64,000 nucleotides of DNA, from positions 992,186 to 1,056,185 of the forward strand of contig AZWL01000001.1 in the NCBI GenBank assembly GCA_000514715.1. Reading direction: 5' to 3'. The notes under the pieces are model-generated. The model saw nothing but the letters and a program-made list of their open reading frames with translations, did no database searches and was not told the origin of the DNA. This stretch comes from Streptomyces sp. CNH099. GTDB taxonomy: Bacteria; Actinomycetota; Actinomycetes; Streptomycetales; Streptomycetaceae. Made by a program: the position numbers and the translations under genes. Each line of letters opens with the position of its first letter. The first letter of the stretch is position 1. This document shows, piece after piece, positions 41,666 through 50,693 of this stretch.

Positions 41666-42925
41666 TCACGGTCCCGGCGCGCCCGACCGCACCCCGGTCG
41701 CGGGCGCGGGCTCGTACGGCAGCCGGGCCACGACCCGGTACCCGCCGCCGGCCGTCGGGCCCGCGTCGAGCACCCCGCCGTACATGGCGGCCCGTTCGCG
41801 CATGCCGACGAGCCCGTGGCCGCCGTCCGGCGCCGCGGCCCGGTGCCCCGCGGCGCGGCCGTCGTCGGTCACCTCGATCCGTACGTCCGTGCCGTCGGCC
41901 TCGACGGCGACGCGGCAGCGCGCCGCGCCGGCGTGCTTGACCACGTTGGTCAGCGACTCCTGCGCGATGCGGTAGACCGACAGGCCCACGCCGGCGGGCA
42001 CCTCGTCGAGCCCGCCGGTGGTCAGCTCCACCGCGACGCCCGCGGCGCGCACCCGGTCGGCGAGCGCCCCGAGGCCCGCGACACCCGGCGCCGGGTCCAG
42101 GTTCCGCGGGCCCGGGCAGGGGTCGGTGCGGGCTCCGGTGTCGACGCGCAGCAGCCGCAGCATGCTCCGCAGCTCCGCCAGCGCCTCGCGGCTGATCGAC
42201 TCGATGGCCCGCAGCGACTCGGCGACCTCGCCGGGCCGCTCGGCCGCCACGTGGTTGGCCACCGACGCCTTGACCGCGATGAGCCCGATGCTGTGCGTCA
42301 CGACGTCGTGCAGCTCCCGGGCCACGCGCAGCCGTTCGCCCGCGACGGCGCGCAGCGCCAGCTCCTCCGCGGCGCGGGCCGCGGCCAGCCGCCGGTCCCG
42401 CACCACGCGCCCGGCGACCCAGGCGGCGGCGGGCAGCAGCACGGCGAGGCCCAGCGTCGCGGGGTGGACCGGCACGTCGCCGACGAGCGCGGCGGCGGCC
42501 AGGCACAGCGGGCCGGCGGCCAGCACGCAGGCCACGGCCCGGCCGTCCACGTCGCGGCGCGGCTGGGTGAGCGCCACCGGGTAGAGCGTGTACGCGAGGG
42601 CGGCGAACCCGGCGGCGCCCCAGCCCAGCGGCGCCGTCGCCCCCGCCACCACCAGGGCCGCGGCACAGGCGGGCAGCGGGTATAAGCGGCGCAGCGCGGG
42701 CGCGGCGCCGGTGGCCGCGGCGACGACGGCGACGAGCCAGCCCGGGTGCGGGCGCGCGGACAGCGGCGCGAGGGCGGTCAGCACCGTCAGGCCCGCGAAC
42801 CCGGCGGCGGCGAGCGGGTCCAGCGGCACCGGCCGGCCGCGCCGCCGCGGCCGGTGGTGCCGTACTGTGCCTCCGTCGCTTCCCTCGCTCTGCACGGGAG
42901 GACCATAGACGGCACCGGATGCCAT
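41666..42925 (-). CDS. Membrane histidine kinase, first gene of the two-kinase operon
   Basis: This 419-residue kinase has an N-terminal membrane domain with about five or six hydrophobic segments (about 37-172). The phosphoacceptor is His206 (ARELHDVVTHSIGLIAV), and an HATPase domain with YRIAQESLTNVVKHA, EVTDDGR and GHGLVGMRERA follows. GGAAGGAGG precedes ATG 42925. It is only 19 bases from the next kinase gene, so one message probably encodes two kinases and one regulator. The convergent response regulator at 39220 is a possible partner. Confidence 0.88.
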   Translation of the reverse strand: MASGAVYGPPVQSEGSDGGTVRHHRPRRRGRPVPLDPLAAAGFAGLTVLTALAPLSARPHPGWLVAVVAAATGAAPALRRLYPLPACAAALVVAGATAPLGWGAAGFAALAYTLYPVALTQPRRDVDGRAVACVLAAGPLCLAAAALVGDVPVHPATLGLAVLLPAAAWVAGRVVRDRRLAAARAAEELALRAVAGERLRVARELHDVVTHSIGLIAVKASVANHVAAERPGEVAESLRAIESISREALAELRSMLRLLRVDTGARTDPCPGPRNLDPAPGVAGLGALADRVRAAGVAVELTTGGLDEVPAGVGLSVYRIAQESLTNVVKHAGAARCRVAVEADGTDVRIEVTDDGRAAGHRAAAPDGGHGLVGMRERAAMYGGVLDAGPTAGGGYRVVARLPYEPAPATGVRSGAPGP

Positions 42926-43075
42926 GCGCCTCCTTCCCGAGTAGGTCATCCTCACGCACGATAGGCGCGGCAGCACGGTCGGTGACGTCGCCGGCCGGAG
43001 CGCCCGGCCGCGCCGCCGCCCGCCGCACCGCGCTCCACGCCCGCGCCTCCGGGCAGAGCAGAAAGGCACCACCTC

Positions 43076-43999
43076 ATGACCACCGACTCCGCGGCCGCCG
43101 GGGCCGACCGGGCCGACCAGCCTTCGATTGCCTGGGTCGGCCTCGGCATCATGGGCTCCCCCATGGCCGAGAACCTGATCGCGGCGGGCTTCCCCGTCAC
43201 CGGCCACACCCGGCGGCGGGACAAGCTCGACCGGCTGGCAAAGGCCGGCGGCACCGCCGCCGGCTCGATCGCCGAGGCCGTCGCCGACGCGGACGTGATC
43301 ATCACGATGGTCCCCGCGTCGCCGGAGGTCGAGGCCGTCGCGTACGGGCCCGACGGCATCCTGGCGCACGCCCGGCCGGGCGCGCTGCTGATTGACATGT
43401 CCTCGATCACCCCGCAGACCTCCGTGGACCTGGCGGCGCACGCCGCCGAGCGCGGGATCCGGGTGCTCGACGCCCCGGTCTCGGGCGGGGAGGCCGGGGC
43501 CGTCGAAGCGGCGCTGTCCATCATGGTCGGCGGCGAGCGGGCCGACTTCGAGCGGGCCCTGCCGGTCTTCGAGGCGCTCGGCCGGACGGTCGTGCACTGC
43601 GGGCCGCACGGCGCCGGCCAGACCGTCAAGGCCGCCAACCAGCTCGTCGTCGCGGTCAACATCCAGGCGTGCGCCGAGGCCGTGGTCTTCCTGGAGAAGT
43701 CCGGCGTGGACCTCCGGGCCGCCCTCGACGTGCTCGGCGGCGGTCTGGCGGGCTCCACGGTGCTGGCCCGGAAGAAGGACAACTTCCTGGACCGCGACTT
43801 CCGCCCCGGCTTCCGCGTCGACCTGCACCACAAGGACCTCGGCATCGTCACGGACGCGGCGCGCGAGGTCGGCGCCGCGCTGCCGGCCGGCGCGCTCGTC
43901 GCGCAGCTCGTCGCCGCGCTGCGGGAGCAGGGCGACGGCGGCCTGGACCACTCCGCGCTGCTGCGCGGGGTAGAGCGGCTGTCGGGCCGGGACACCTGA
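43076..43999 (+). CDS. garR: Tartronate-semialdehyde-reductase-like (3-hydroxyisobutyrate dehydrogenase family)
   Basis: This 307-residue NAD(P)-dependent dehydrogenase has the Rossmann motif WVGLGIMGSPMAENL, the substrate motif LDAPVSGGEAGA and the catalytic lysine in GQTVKAANQ. In the beta-hydroxyacid dehydrogenase family these features suit 2-hydroxy-3-oxopropionate reductase, which makes D-glycerate in the glyoxylate (glycerate) pathway. Nearby ureide genes support that role, although glyoxylate carboligase and hydroxypyruvate isomerase are not present. 3-Hydroxyisobutyrate dehydrogenase is the alternative. It is divergent from a kinase operon. Confidence 0.85.
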   Translation: MTTDSAAAGADRADQPSIAWVGLGIMGSPMAENLIAAGFPVTGHTRRRDKLDRLAKAGGTAAGSIAEAVADADVIITMVPASPEVEAVAYGPDGILAHARPGALLIDMSSITPQTSVDLAAHAAERGIRVLDAPVSGGEAGAVEAALSIMVGGERADFERALPVFEALGRTVVHCGPHGAGQTVKAANQLVVAVNIQACAEAVVFLEKSGVDLRAALDVLGGGLAGSTVLARKKDNFLDRDFRPGFRVDLHHKDLGIVTDAAREVGAALPAGALVAQLVAALREQGDGGLDHSALLRGVERLSGRDT

Positions 44000-44127
44000 C
44001 CCGCGGCGGGGGCGGCGATCGCCGCGCTGCCGGCGGCGAGCGGCGGCGCACGTCGCCAAGAGCCCGATTCGTGCGGGATGCTGGAGTGCGGAACGGACCA
44101 CGCGGCCCAGAACCAGGAGCACTTCCC

Positions 44128-44895
44128 ATGCCCGAGAGCGTGCCGGTGCGCTGCCCAGCCTGCCGGCGCGAGCACGCGTACACCCCGAGCACGTTCCCCT
44201 GCGCCTGCGGCGCCCCGCTGACGCTGCCGCTGCTGCGCGGCGGGGTGCCGGTGGAGCTGAAGCACCGCACCTGGCGGGACTCCTGGGTGACCGTGCGCTG
44301 CCCCGTCTGCGACCGGCGCGACGAGTGGCCGCGGCCGGAGCTGTCCTGCGACTGCGGCGCGGTCGTACGGCTGCCGGTGGCCGCAGCGCAGAGCCGCCGC
44401 CCGGCCCGGCCGGCACCCGCGGCGCCCCCGCCACCGGCACCCCCGCCACCGGCGCACCCGGCGCCGCCCGGCCCGGCCCGCCCGGGTGCAGCCCCTCCGC
44501 GGCGGCCCGCGTTCCGGCCGGTGACCATCCGCAACTCCGCCGACGCGATGACGGCGGCGACGCGGTACCTGCGCTGGCTGGGCTTCACGGACCTGGCCAC
44601 GAACGAGGACCGGCCCGCGTCCGGCGTCGACGTGCGCGGCGCGGGCGTGGTCGCCCACGTCGACCCGACCACGACGCCGATGCCGCGGCGGGACGTCGAG
44701 TGCGTGTGGCTCAGCGGCCTCAACGCCTCGGCGCTCGCCGTCTTCTTCGCCCTCGCCGGCTACACCCGCGACGCCCGCGCCCGGGCGGACGAACTGCGCC
44801 TCCCGCTGTACGTGATGGACCTCACGGGCACTCCGCAGCCGGTCAACGCCCCCGCGGACGACCTGATCCGCACGGGCGCCGCGCAGGCCCGCTGA
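44128..44895 (+). CDS. Zinc-ribbon protein with degenerate Mrr-like nuclease domain
   Basis: This 255-residue protein has two N-terminal zinc ribbons (CPACRREHAYTPSTFPCACG and CPVCDRRDEWPRPELSCDCG, residues about 8-75), a Pro/Ala-rich linker (about 88-130) and a C-terminal domain (about 133-245). In that domain AATRYLRWLGF and SGVDVRG followed by VVAHVD resemble the restriction-endonuclease (Mrr) fold, and FFALAGYTRDARARADEL resembles the final helix. The usual Asp-(Q/E)-x-Lys signature is altered (VVAHVD), so nuclease activity is doubtful. It may be a DNA-binding or scaffold protein. ATG 44128 follows AGGAG. Confidence 0.7.
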   Translation: MPESVPVRCPACRREHAYTPSTFPCACGAPLTLPLLRGGVPVELKHRTWRDSWVTVRCPVCDRRDEWPRPELSCDCGAVVRLPVAAAQSRRPARPAPAAPPPPAPPPPAHPAPPGPARPGAAPPRRPAFRPVTIRNSADAMTAATRYLRWLGFTDLATNEDRPASGVDVRGAGVVAHVDPTTTPMPRRDVECVWLSGLNASALAVFFALAGYTRDARARADELRLPLYVMDLTGTPQPVNAPADDLIRTGAAQAR

Positions 44896-44999
44896 GCGGA
44901 CGGGCGGGGCGGGGGAACCAAAGTATGGGGGTGGGCCGCCGGGGTCGTACGAAGGTCTCGACGCCGGCCGCGGAGGGCCCCGCGCCGGGCGGGTGACCG

Positions 45000-45005
45000 T
45001 AGATT
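45000..45005 (+). promoter_or_regulatory. -10 hexamer TAGATT before the kinase gene (leaderless)
   Basis: TAGATT is followed by 7 bases and then ATG 45013. No ribosome site is present, and the -35 region is weak. Confidence 0.45.
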
Positions 45006-45012
45006 GGCCGGT

Positions 45013-46425
45013 ATGCCCCGTACCGCCCCCGAGACCCGCGCCGCCGGCCGCACCCGCCGGGACCGGCTCGCCGACGCCGGCCTCGTCCTCTTCGCCGGGG
45101 CCTTCTCCTTCCTGTCCGCCGACTCGGTGCTCCCGGAAGACGGCGCCGGGGTCTCGGACGACGTGCTCTTCGCCGAGGCGGTCGCCGCCGGCGTGGCCTG
45201 CCTCGCGCTGCTGCTGCGGCGCCGCTGGCCGGTGCCGCTCGCGGTGGCGATGCTCGTCGCCGACTCCTTCGGCCACTTCTACATCGGCCCCACGCTGGTG
45301 GCGGTCTTCACGGTCGCGGCGCACCGCCCGCCGCGCGCCACCGGGTGGATCGCGGCCCTCGTCCTCGCCCGGCTGGTGGGGTTCATCGCCGCCACGCCGG
45401 ACCCGGAGGACCCGCGCACCGGTGCGGGGGTGGCGTACTTCGCGCTGGTCACGGCGGCCATGGTCGGGGGCCTGTACCTGCGCTCGCGGCGCCAGCTCGT
45501 CGCCTCGCTGCGGGAGCGCGCCGAGCAGGCGGAGGCCGACGCCGCGCTGCGCGCGGAGCAGGCGCAGCGGCGGGCGCGGGAGGAGATCGCACGGGAGATG
45601 CACGACGTGCTGGCGCACCGGCTGTCGCTGCTGAGCGTGCACGCGGGGGCGCTGGAGTTCAACCCGGGCGCCCCGCCCGCGGAGGTCGCCCGCGCGGCGG
45701 GCGTGATCCGCGACAGCGCGCACGAGGCGCTGCAGGATCTGCGGGACGTGATCGGCGTGCTGCGGGCACCCGCGGGCGCGGACCCGGCCGCAGACCAGGG
45801 CGCGGGCGCCGGGCGTCCGCAGCCGACGCTGCGGGACGTGGGCCGGCTGGTGGCGGAGGCCGGCGAGGCGGGCATGCGGGTCGCGTACACGCAGGACGTC
45901 GATGCGGCGGAGGCGGTCCCGGCCGCGACGGGGCGCACCGCGTACCGCATCGTGCAGGAAGGGCTGACCAACGCGCGCAAGCATGCGGCGGGCACGGAGG
46001 TCGCGGTGACGCTGAGGGGCGGCCCGGAGGCGGGGCTGACGGTGGAGGTGAGCAACCCGCTGCCGGGCGCGGCCCTCCTCGGCAGCGGCCGGTCCGCGGT
46101 GACCGGGTCCCTGGTCGGCGGACGCGACCCGGGCGCGCCGGCGGGCGGCCGGACCGCAACGGGCCGGCACCCCGCGGCCGATCCGAAACCGGGCGCCGCC
46201 GGCCACGGCCCGAACGGCACGCCCGCACCCCGCCCGGTCCCCGCACCGGACGACCCGGTGCACGCCACCGGCGGCACGGCCCCCATCCCCGGCGCCGGAC
46301 AGGGGCTCATCGGGCTCACCGAACGCGCCGCACTCACCGGCGGCCGGCTCACGCACGGCGTCGACGAGGACACGTTCCAGCTGCGCGCCTGGCTTCCCTG
46401 GGGCCGCCCGCCCCGTACCGAATGA
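45013..46425 (+). CDS. Membrane histidine kinase with a long low-complexity insert in its ATPase domain
   Basis: This 470-residue kinase has an N-terminal membrane domain with about four to five hydrophobic segments (about 20-165). The phosphoacceptor is His197 (AREMHDVLAHRLSLLSVHAG), and the N-box reads YRIVQEGLTNARKHA. An insert of about 75 residues, rich in Gly, Pro and Ala, lies between the strand VEVSNPLPG and the G2 element GQGLIGLTERAALTGG. It separates motifs that are normally about 15 residues apart. It is followed by the response-regulator gene and a hairpin. The insert should loop out of the fold. Confidence 0.88.
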   Translation: MPRTAPETRAAGRTRRDRLADAGLVLFAGAFSFLSADSVLPEDGAGVSDDVLFAEAVAAGVACLALLLRRRWPVPLAVAMLVADSFGHFYIGPTLVAVFTVAAHRPPRATGWIAALVLARLVGFIAATPDPEDPRTGAGVAYFALVTAAMVGGLYLRSRRQLVASLRERAEQAEADAALRAEQAQRRAREEIAREMHDVLAHRLSLLSVHAGALEFNPGAPPAEVARAAGVIRDSAHEALQDLRDVIGVLRAPAGADPAADQGAGAGRPQPTLRDVGRLVAEAGEAGMRVAYTQDVDAAEAVPAATGRTAYRIVQEGLTNARKHAAGTEVAVTLRGGPEAGLTVEVSNPLPGAALLGSGRSAVTGSLVGGRDPGAPAGGRTATGRHPAADPKPGAAGHGPNGTPAPRPVPAPDDPVHATGGTAPIPGAGQGLIGLTERAALTGGRLTHGVDEDTFQLRAWLPWGRPPRTE

Positions 46426-46442
46426 GCCCCCGCCCCGGACAG

Positions 46443-46472
46443 GCCGGCCGGCGGCCCGACCCGCCGGCCGGC
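46443..46472 (+). terminator. Hairpin between kinase and regulator genes
   Basis: GCCGGCCGGCGG (46443-46454) and its inverse (46461-46472) form a perfect 12-bp stem with a 6-base loop, 17 bases past the kinase stop. It could reduce read-through into the regulator gene, which has its own -10 box. Confidence 0.55.
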
Positions 46473-46491
46473 TCCCCCGGCCCCGCCCCGT

Positions 46492-46497
46492 TAGGGT
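46492..46497 (+). promoter_or_regulatory. -10 hexamer TAGGGT before the response-regulator gene (leaderless)
   Basis: TAGGGT ends 6 bases before the GTG at 46504. No ribosome site is seen. Confidence 0.45.
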
Positions 46498-46503
46498 GGG
46501 CGC

Positions 46504-47214
46504 GTGCCCGACCAGACCGCCGACCCCGCCGGGGGCGACCCCGCGGGCGTCACCGTGCTGCTCGTCGACGACGACCCCCTCGTACGGGCCGGGCTGCGGC
46601 TGATGCTCGGCGGCGCCGACGACGTCGACGTGGTCGGCGAGGCCGCCGACGGCAGCGAGGTGCCGGCGCTCGTGGCCGCGCACGCGCCCGACGTCGTGCT
46701 CATGGACATCCGCATGCCGCGGCTCGACGGGCTGGCCGCGACGGAGGCGCTGCGGCGACGCGCGGACCCGCCGGAGGTGCTGGTGCTGACGACGTTCCAC
46801 ACCGACGAGCACGTGCTGCGGGCCCTGCGCGCCGGGGCCGCCGGGTTCGTGCTCAAGGACACCCCGCCGGGGGAGATCGTCGCGGCCGTGCGCAAGGTCG
46901 CCGCCGGCGAGCCCGTGCTGTCGCCGGCGGTGCTCCAGCAGCTCATCACGCAGGTCGCCGGGGGCGACGCCGCCGGGCCCGGGGAGGCCGAGGAGCGCGC
47001 GGGCCGGGCCCGCCGCCGTCTCGCGGCGCTCGGCGAGCGCGAGCGGGAGGTGGCGGTGGCCGTCGGCCGCGGCCGGTCGAACGCCGAGATCGCCGCCGAG
47101 CTGTACATGAGCGTGCCCACCGTGAAGACGCACGTCTCGCGCATCCTCACCAAGCTGGACCTCAACAACCGGGTGCAGATCGCCCTGCTCGTCCACGACG
47201 CCGGGGAATCCTGA
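46504..47214 (+). CDS. NarL-family response regulator
   Basis: This 236-residue regulator has receiver acidic residues DDD at 22-24, phosphoacceptor Asp68 (VVLMDIRMPR), Thr in LTTFH and Lys in LKDTPPG. A LuxR-type helix-turn-helix follows (LGEREREVAVAVGRGRSNAEIAAELYMSVPTVKTHVSRILTKLDL). It lies 78 bases downstream of a histidine kinase and is its expected partner. A hairpin and an own -10 box imply separate control of the two. Confidence 0.92.
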   Translation: MPDQTADPAGGDPAGVTVLLVDDDPLVRAGLRLMLGGADDVDVVGEAADGSEVPALVAAHAPDVVLMDIRMPRLDGLAATEALRRRADPPEVLVLTTFHTDEHVLRALRAGAAGFVLKDTPPGEIVAAVRKVAAGEPVLSPAVLQQLITQVAGGDAAGPGEAEERAGRARRRLAALGEREREVAVAVGRGRSNAEIAAELYMSVPTVKTHVSRILTKLDLNNRVQIALLVHDAGES

Positions 47215-47238
47215 GCCGTCCGCGGTGTTGTACGGATC

Positions 47239-48243
47239 ATGGACATCCCCCTCTCCGTGCTCGACCGGTCCCTGCGGCACGAGGGCCAGGACCCGGCCGA
47301 CGCGCTGCGCCGCACCGTCCGCTTCGCACGGCGGGCGGAGGGGTACGGATACCGCCGCTTCTGGGTCTCCGAGCACCACAGCGTCCCCGGTGTCGCGGGC
47401 TCCGCACCGACCGTGCTGGCCGCGGCCGTCGCCGCCGCCACGTCGACGATCCGGGTGGGCACCGGCGGGGTGATGCTGCCCAACCACCGGCCGCTGGTCG
47501 TCGCGGAGCAGTTCGGCGTGCTGGGCTCACTCTTCCCGGACCGCATCGACATGGGCCTGGGCCGCTCGCTGGGGTTCACCGACGGCATCCGGCGCGCGCT
47601 CGGCCACGGCACCGCGGACGCCGCGGACTTCGGGGACGCGCTCGCGGAGCTGCTGCGCTGGTTCGAGGGCGCGCAGCCGGCGTATCCGGGGGTGCACGCC
47701 GTGCCGGCGGAGGGGCTGCGGGTGCCCGCGTACGTGCTGGCCGTGGACGGCGGCGCGGACATCGCCGCCGCGCACGGGCTGCCGCTGGTGATCGGCGCGG
47801 GCCGGCGGCCGGAGAAGATGCTGCGGGCCGTCGAGCGCTACCGGTCGGCCTTCGCGCCCTCGCGGCCGGAGGCGCGGCCGTACGTGGTGGTGGCGGTCGC
47901 CGCCGCGGTGGCCGACTCCGCGGAGCTGGCCGCCGACCTGCTGCTGCCGGAGGCGTGGGCGACGGTCTGGTCGCGCACCCGCGGCGCGTTCCCGCCGCTG
48001 GCCCGGGCGGCGGAGATACGGTCCCGCACGCTCACCGAACGCGAGGCCCGCTATCTCGACGAGGCCCGGCAGTCCCAGGTGTCGGGCACCGACGAGCAGG
48101 TGGCCGCGGCCCTCGGCGACCTGGTCGCGCGCAGCGGCGCCGACGAACTGCTGGTGTCGCTGCACACCCCCGACGAGGACGCCCGGCTGGAGTCCTTCCG
48201 GCGGCTCGCGGAGCTGAGGATCCCGGCGCCGGCGGCGGGCTGA
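47239..48243 (+). CDS. Luciferase-like (LLM class) flavin oxidoreductase
   Basis: This 334-residue protein belongs to the bacterial luciferase-like monooxygenase family (MsnO8-type). It shows the N-terminal IPLSVLDRSL, FARRAEGYGYRRFWVSEHHSVPG, TSTIRVGTGGVMLPNHRPLVVAEQFGVL and DRIDMGLGRS. These enzymes use reduced FMN and O2 or F420. The substrate is not apparent. It begins 24 bases after the response-regulator gene and is probably in that operon. Confidence 0.9.
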   Translation: MDIPLSVLDRSLRHEGQDPADALRRTVRFARRAEGYGYRRFWVSEHHSVPGVAGSAPTVLAAAVAAATSTIRVGTGGVMLPNHRPLVVAEQFGVLGSLFPDRIDMGLGRSLGFTDGIRRALGHGTADAADFGDALAELLRWFEGAQPAYPGVHAVPAEGLRVPAYVLAVDGGADIAAAHGLPLVIGAGRRPEKMLRAVERYRSAFAPSRPEARPYVVVAVAAAVADSAELAADLLLPEAWATVWSRTRGAFPPLARAAEIRSRTLTEREARYLDEARQSQVSGTDEQVAAALGDLVARSGADELLVSLHTPDEDARLESFRRLAELRIPAPAAG

Positions 48244-48289
48244 CCGGCGCACGCAGGGGCCGGCCGGCCCGCCGCCGGCACTGCCGCCG

Positions 48290-49048
48290 CTACAGCTCCA
48301 CCGCCGCACCCGGCCGCGGCAGCCGCAGCCGGTGGCCGAGCCCCGCCGCCTCGAAGGCGGCGACGAGCGACTCGGCGCCCTGGGTGAGGTGCCCCCAGTG
48401 CTCGAAGTGCAGCGGCACCACGTCGTGCGCCCCGAGCACGGCCGCGGCCGCGGCGGCGTGCTCGCTGGTCAGCGTGGTGTGCCCGGTGCCGGGCAGCGGG
48501 GTCCGCGCGGCGCCGGCGAAGAGCACGGCGATGTCCACGGGGCCGAGCCGGGCGGCGATGGTGCGGACCACGTCGAGGGAGGCGTTGTCGCCGCTGACGT
48601 AGACCGTGGGCAGTTCCTCGCCGGTGAGGACGAAGCCGGTGACCTCGCCGGCCGGCGGCTCGCTGCCGGGCGGTCCCGGCAGCGCGGGCACCGCGGTGAC
48701 GCGCACCGGTGGCCGGCCGCCGACGGTGTACGACTCCCACGCCGGCAGCGCCCGCACCGGCCCGCCCAGCCGCGCCGCCGCCGAGGCGGTGGACAGCACG
48801 AGCGGCGCGGCGGCGGCGCACTCGCGGCCGGCCCGGTCGAGGTTGTCGGGGTGCTGGTCGTGGGAGAGGAGCACCGCGTCGACCGGGCCGAGGTCGGCCG
48901 GCGCGAGCGCCGGGCCGGCGGTCTTCACCAGCCGCCCGCTCCCGACCGGGTACTCGCCGGGCGGGTCGAACGTCGGGTCGGTCAGCAGGCGGATCCCGCC
49001 GAGCCGGAGCAGCGCGGTGGGGCCGCCGACGTAGTGCAAGATCGTCAT
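48290..49048 (-). CDS. Metallo-beta-lactamase-fold hydrolase (UlaG-like)
   Basis: This 252-residue protein has the beta-lactamase-fold start GGPTALLRLGGIRLLTDPTFD, the metal motif LLSHDQHPDNLDRAG (HxHxDN form) and later GDNAS, TTLTSEHAAAA and VVPLHFEHWGH. The fold acts on varied esters, lactones and sugar phosphates. The second aspartate of HxHxDH is kept, but the following His is Asn, so activity is uncertain. It is downstream of the acyl-CoA synthetase pair (28 bases) and may be in the same operon. Confidence 0.82.
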   Translation of the reverse strand: MTILHYVGGPTALLRLGGIRLLTDPTFDPPGEYPVGSGRLVKTAGPALAPADLGPVDAVLLSHDQHPDNLDRAGRECAAAAPLVLSTASAAARLGGPVRALPAWESYTVGGRPPVRVTAVPALPGPPGSEPPAGEVTGFVLTGEELPTVYVSGDNASLDVVRTIAARLGPVDIAVLFAGAARTPLPGTGHTTLTSEHAAAAAAVLGAHDVVPLHFEHWGHLTQGAESLVAAFEAAGLGHRLRLPRPGAAVEL

Positions 49049-49076
49049 GGCAGTGCCAAGGACCCGCGGGCCGCGG

Positions 49077-50693
49077 CTATTCCGCAGCACTGAACTGCTC
49101 CCGCAGCTCGATCTTCCGCACCTTCCCGCTGACCGTCGTCGGGAACTCCTCCATGATCCGCAGATGCCGCGGGATCTTGAAGTGCGCGAGCCGGTTCTCG
49201 CAGTAGTGGGCCAGCTCGCGCCGGGAGAGCGCGTGCCGGGGGTCGCTGAGGATCACGCAGGCGAGGATCTCCTCGCCGTACGTCTCGTCCGGCACGCCCA
49301 CCACCTGCACGTCGGCGATCTTGGGGTGGGTGTGCAGGAACTCCTCGATCTCGCGCGGGTAGACGTTCTCGCCGCCCCTTATGATCATGTCCTTGATCCG
49401 GCCGACGATCTCCACGCAGCCGTCGTCGCGCATCCGCGCCAGGTCGCCGGTGTGCATCCAGCGGCCGGCGTCGATCACCTCGGCGGTGCGCTCGGGCTGC
49501 TCCCAGTAGCCCTGCATGACGCTGTAGCCGCGGGTGCACAGCTCGCCGGCCGTGCCGCGCGGCACGGTCACGCCGGTGACCGGGTCGACGACCTTGACCT
49601 CGACATGCGGCAGGACACGGCCGACGGTGGCGGTGCGGCGCTCCAGGTCGTCGTCGCGCCGGGTCTGGGTGGCGACCGGGGAGGTCTCGGTCATGCCGTA
49701 GCAGATGGTCACCTCCGCCATGTGCATCTCGCTGACCACCCGCTTCATCACCTCGACCGGGCACGGCGAGCCGGCCATGATCCCGGTGCGCAGCGACGTC
49801 AGGTCGTACAGGGCGAAGTCGGGCAGGCCCAGCTCGGCGACGAACATCGTCGGCACCCCGTACAGCGAGGTGCAGCGCTCCTGTTCGACGGCCGCGAGGG
49901 TGGCGGCGGCGTCGAAGGACGGGCCGGGGATGACCATGCAGGCGCCGTGGCTGGTGGCCGCGAGGTTGCCCATCACCATGCCGAAGCAGTGGTAGTACGG
50001 GACGGGGATGCAGATCCGGTCCTGCTCGGTGTAGCCCAGCGTCTCGCCGACGAAGAAGCCGTTGTTGAGGATGCTGTGGTGGGACAGGGTCGCACCCTTG
50101 GCGAAGCCGGTGGTGCCGGAGGTGTACTGGATGTTGACCGGGTCGTCGCAGGACAGCATCGCCTCGCGCTCGCGGACCCGCTCCGCGGGCACCGTGCGGC
50201 CGGCCTCGATCAGCCGGCCCCAGCCGGCGTCGCCGATGTAGAAGACGTTGCGCAGGGCCGGGCAGCTGCCGCGCACCTGCTCGACCATCCGCCGGTAGTC
50301 GCTGGCCTTGTGCGCCAGCGAGGCGACCAGCAGCGAGATGCCGGACTGGTTGAGGACGTACTCCAGCTCGTGCACCCGGTAGGCGGGGTTGATGGTGACC
50401 ATCACCGCGCCGATACGGGCCGAGGCGTACTGCACGAGAACCCACTCCGGGCAGTTGACCGCCCAGACGCCGACGCGCTCGCCCTTGGCGACGCCGCGGG
50501 CGAGCAGCCCGCGCGCCACCTCGTCGACGGCGGCGCCGAACTCCGCGTACGTCCAGCGCCGGCCGGAGGGCACGTCGACGAGGGCCTCACGGTCCGGGTG
50601 GGCGGCGATGGCACGGTCCAGGTTGGCCCCGATGGTGTCCCCCAGCAACGCCGTGGTGCCGGTGCCCCCGGTGTAGGACGACTCTGCGGTCAT
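49077..50693 (-). CDS. fadD: Acyl-CoA synthetase (AMP-binding, FadD-like)
   Basis: This 538-residue ANL-family enzyme activates a carboxylic acid via an acyl-adenylate to acyl-CoA. It carries the P-loop [21 protein letters not shown], and the late motifs [28 protein letters not shown] and the catalytic lysine in VSGKVRK. The length and motifs fit the long/medium chain fatty acid group. The ATG at 50693 overlaps the stop of the second synthetase gene (ATGA). It lies in an operon opposite a GAF-LuxR regulator. Confidence 0.92.
   Translation of the reverse strand: MTAESSYTGGTGTTALLGDTIGANLDRAIAAHPDREALVDVPSGRRWTYAEFGAAVDEVARGLLARGVAKGERVGVWAVNCPEWVLVQYASARIGAVMVTINPAYRVHELEYVLNQSGISLLVASLAHKASDYRRMVEQVRGSCPALRNVFYIGDAGWGRLIEAGRTVPAERVREREAMLSCDDPVNIQYTSGTTGFAKGATLSHHSILNNGFFVGETLGYTEQDRICIPVPYYHCFGMVMGNLAATSHGACMVIPGPSFDAAATLAAVEQERCTSLYGVPTMFVAELGLPDFALYDLTSLRTGIMAGSPCPVEVMKRVVSEMHMAEVTICYGMTETSPVATQTRRDDDLERRTATVGRVLPHVEVKVVDPVTGVTVPRGTAGELCTRGYSVMQGYWEQPERTAEVIDAGRWMHTGDLARMRDDGCVEIVGRIKDMIIRGGENVYPREIEEFLHTHPKIADVQVVGVPDETYGEEILACVILSDPRHALSRRELAHYCENRLAHFKIPRHLRIMEEFPTTVSGKVRKIELREQFSAAE

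Noticed and set aside
42926..43075. AllR-type site in front of the tartronate-semialdehyde-reductase-like gene
   Set aside because: I looked for TCAAC-N5-GTTGAA and saw no match, so this gene is not placed in the proposed regulon.
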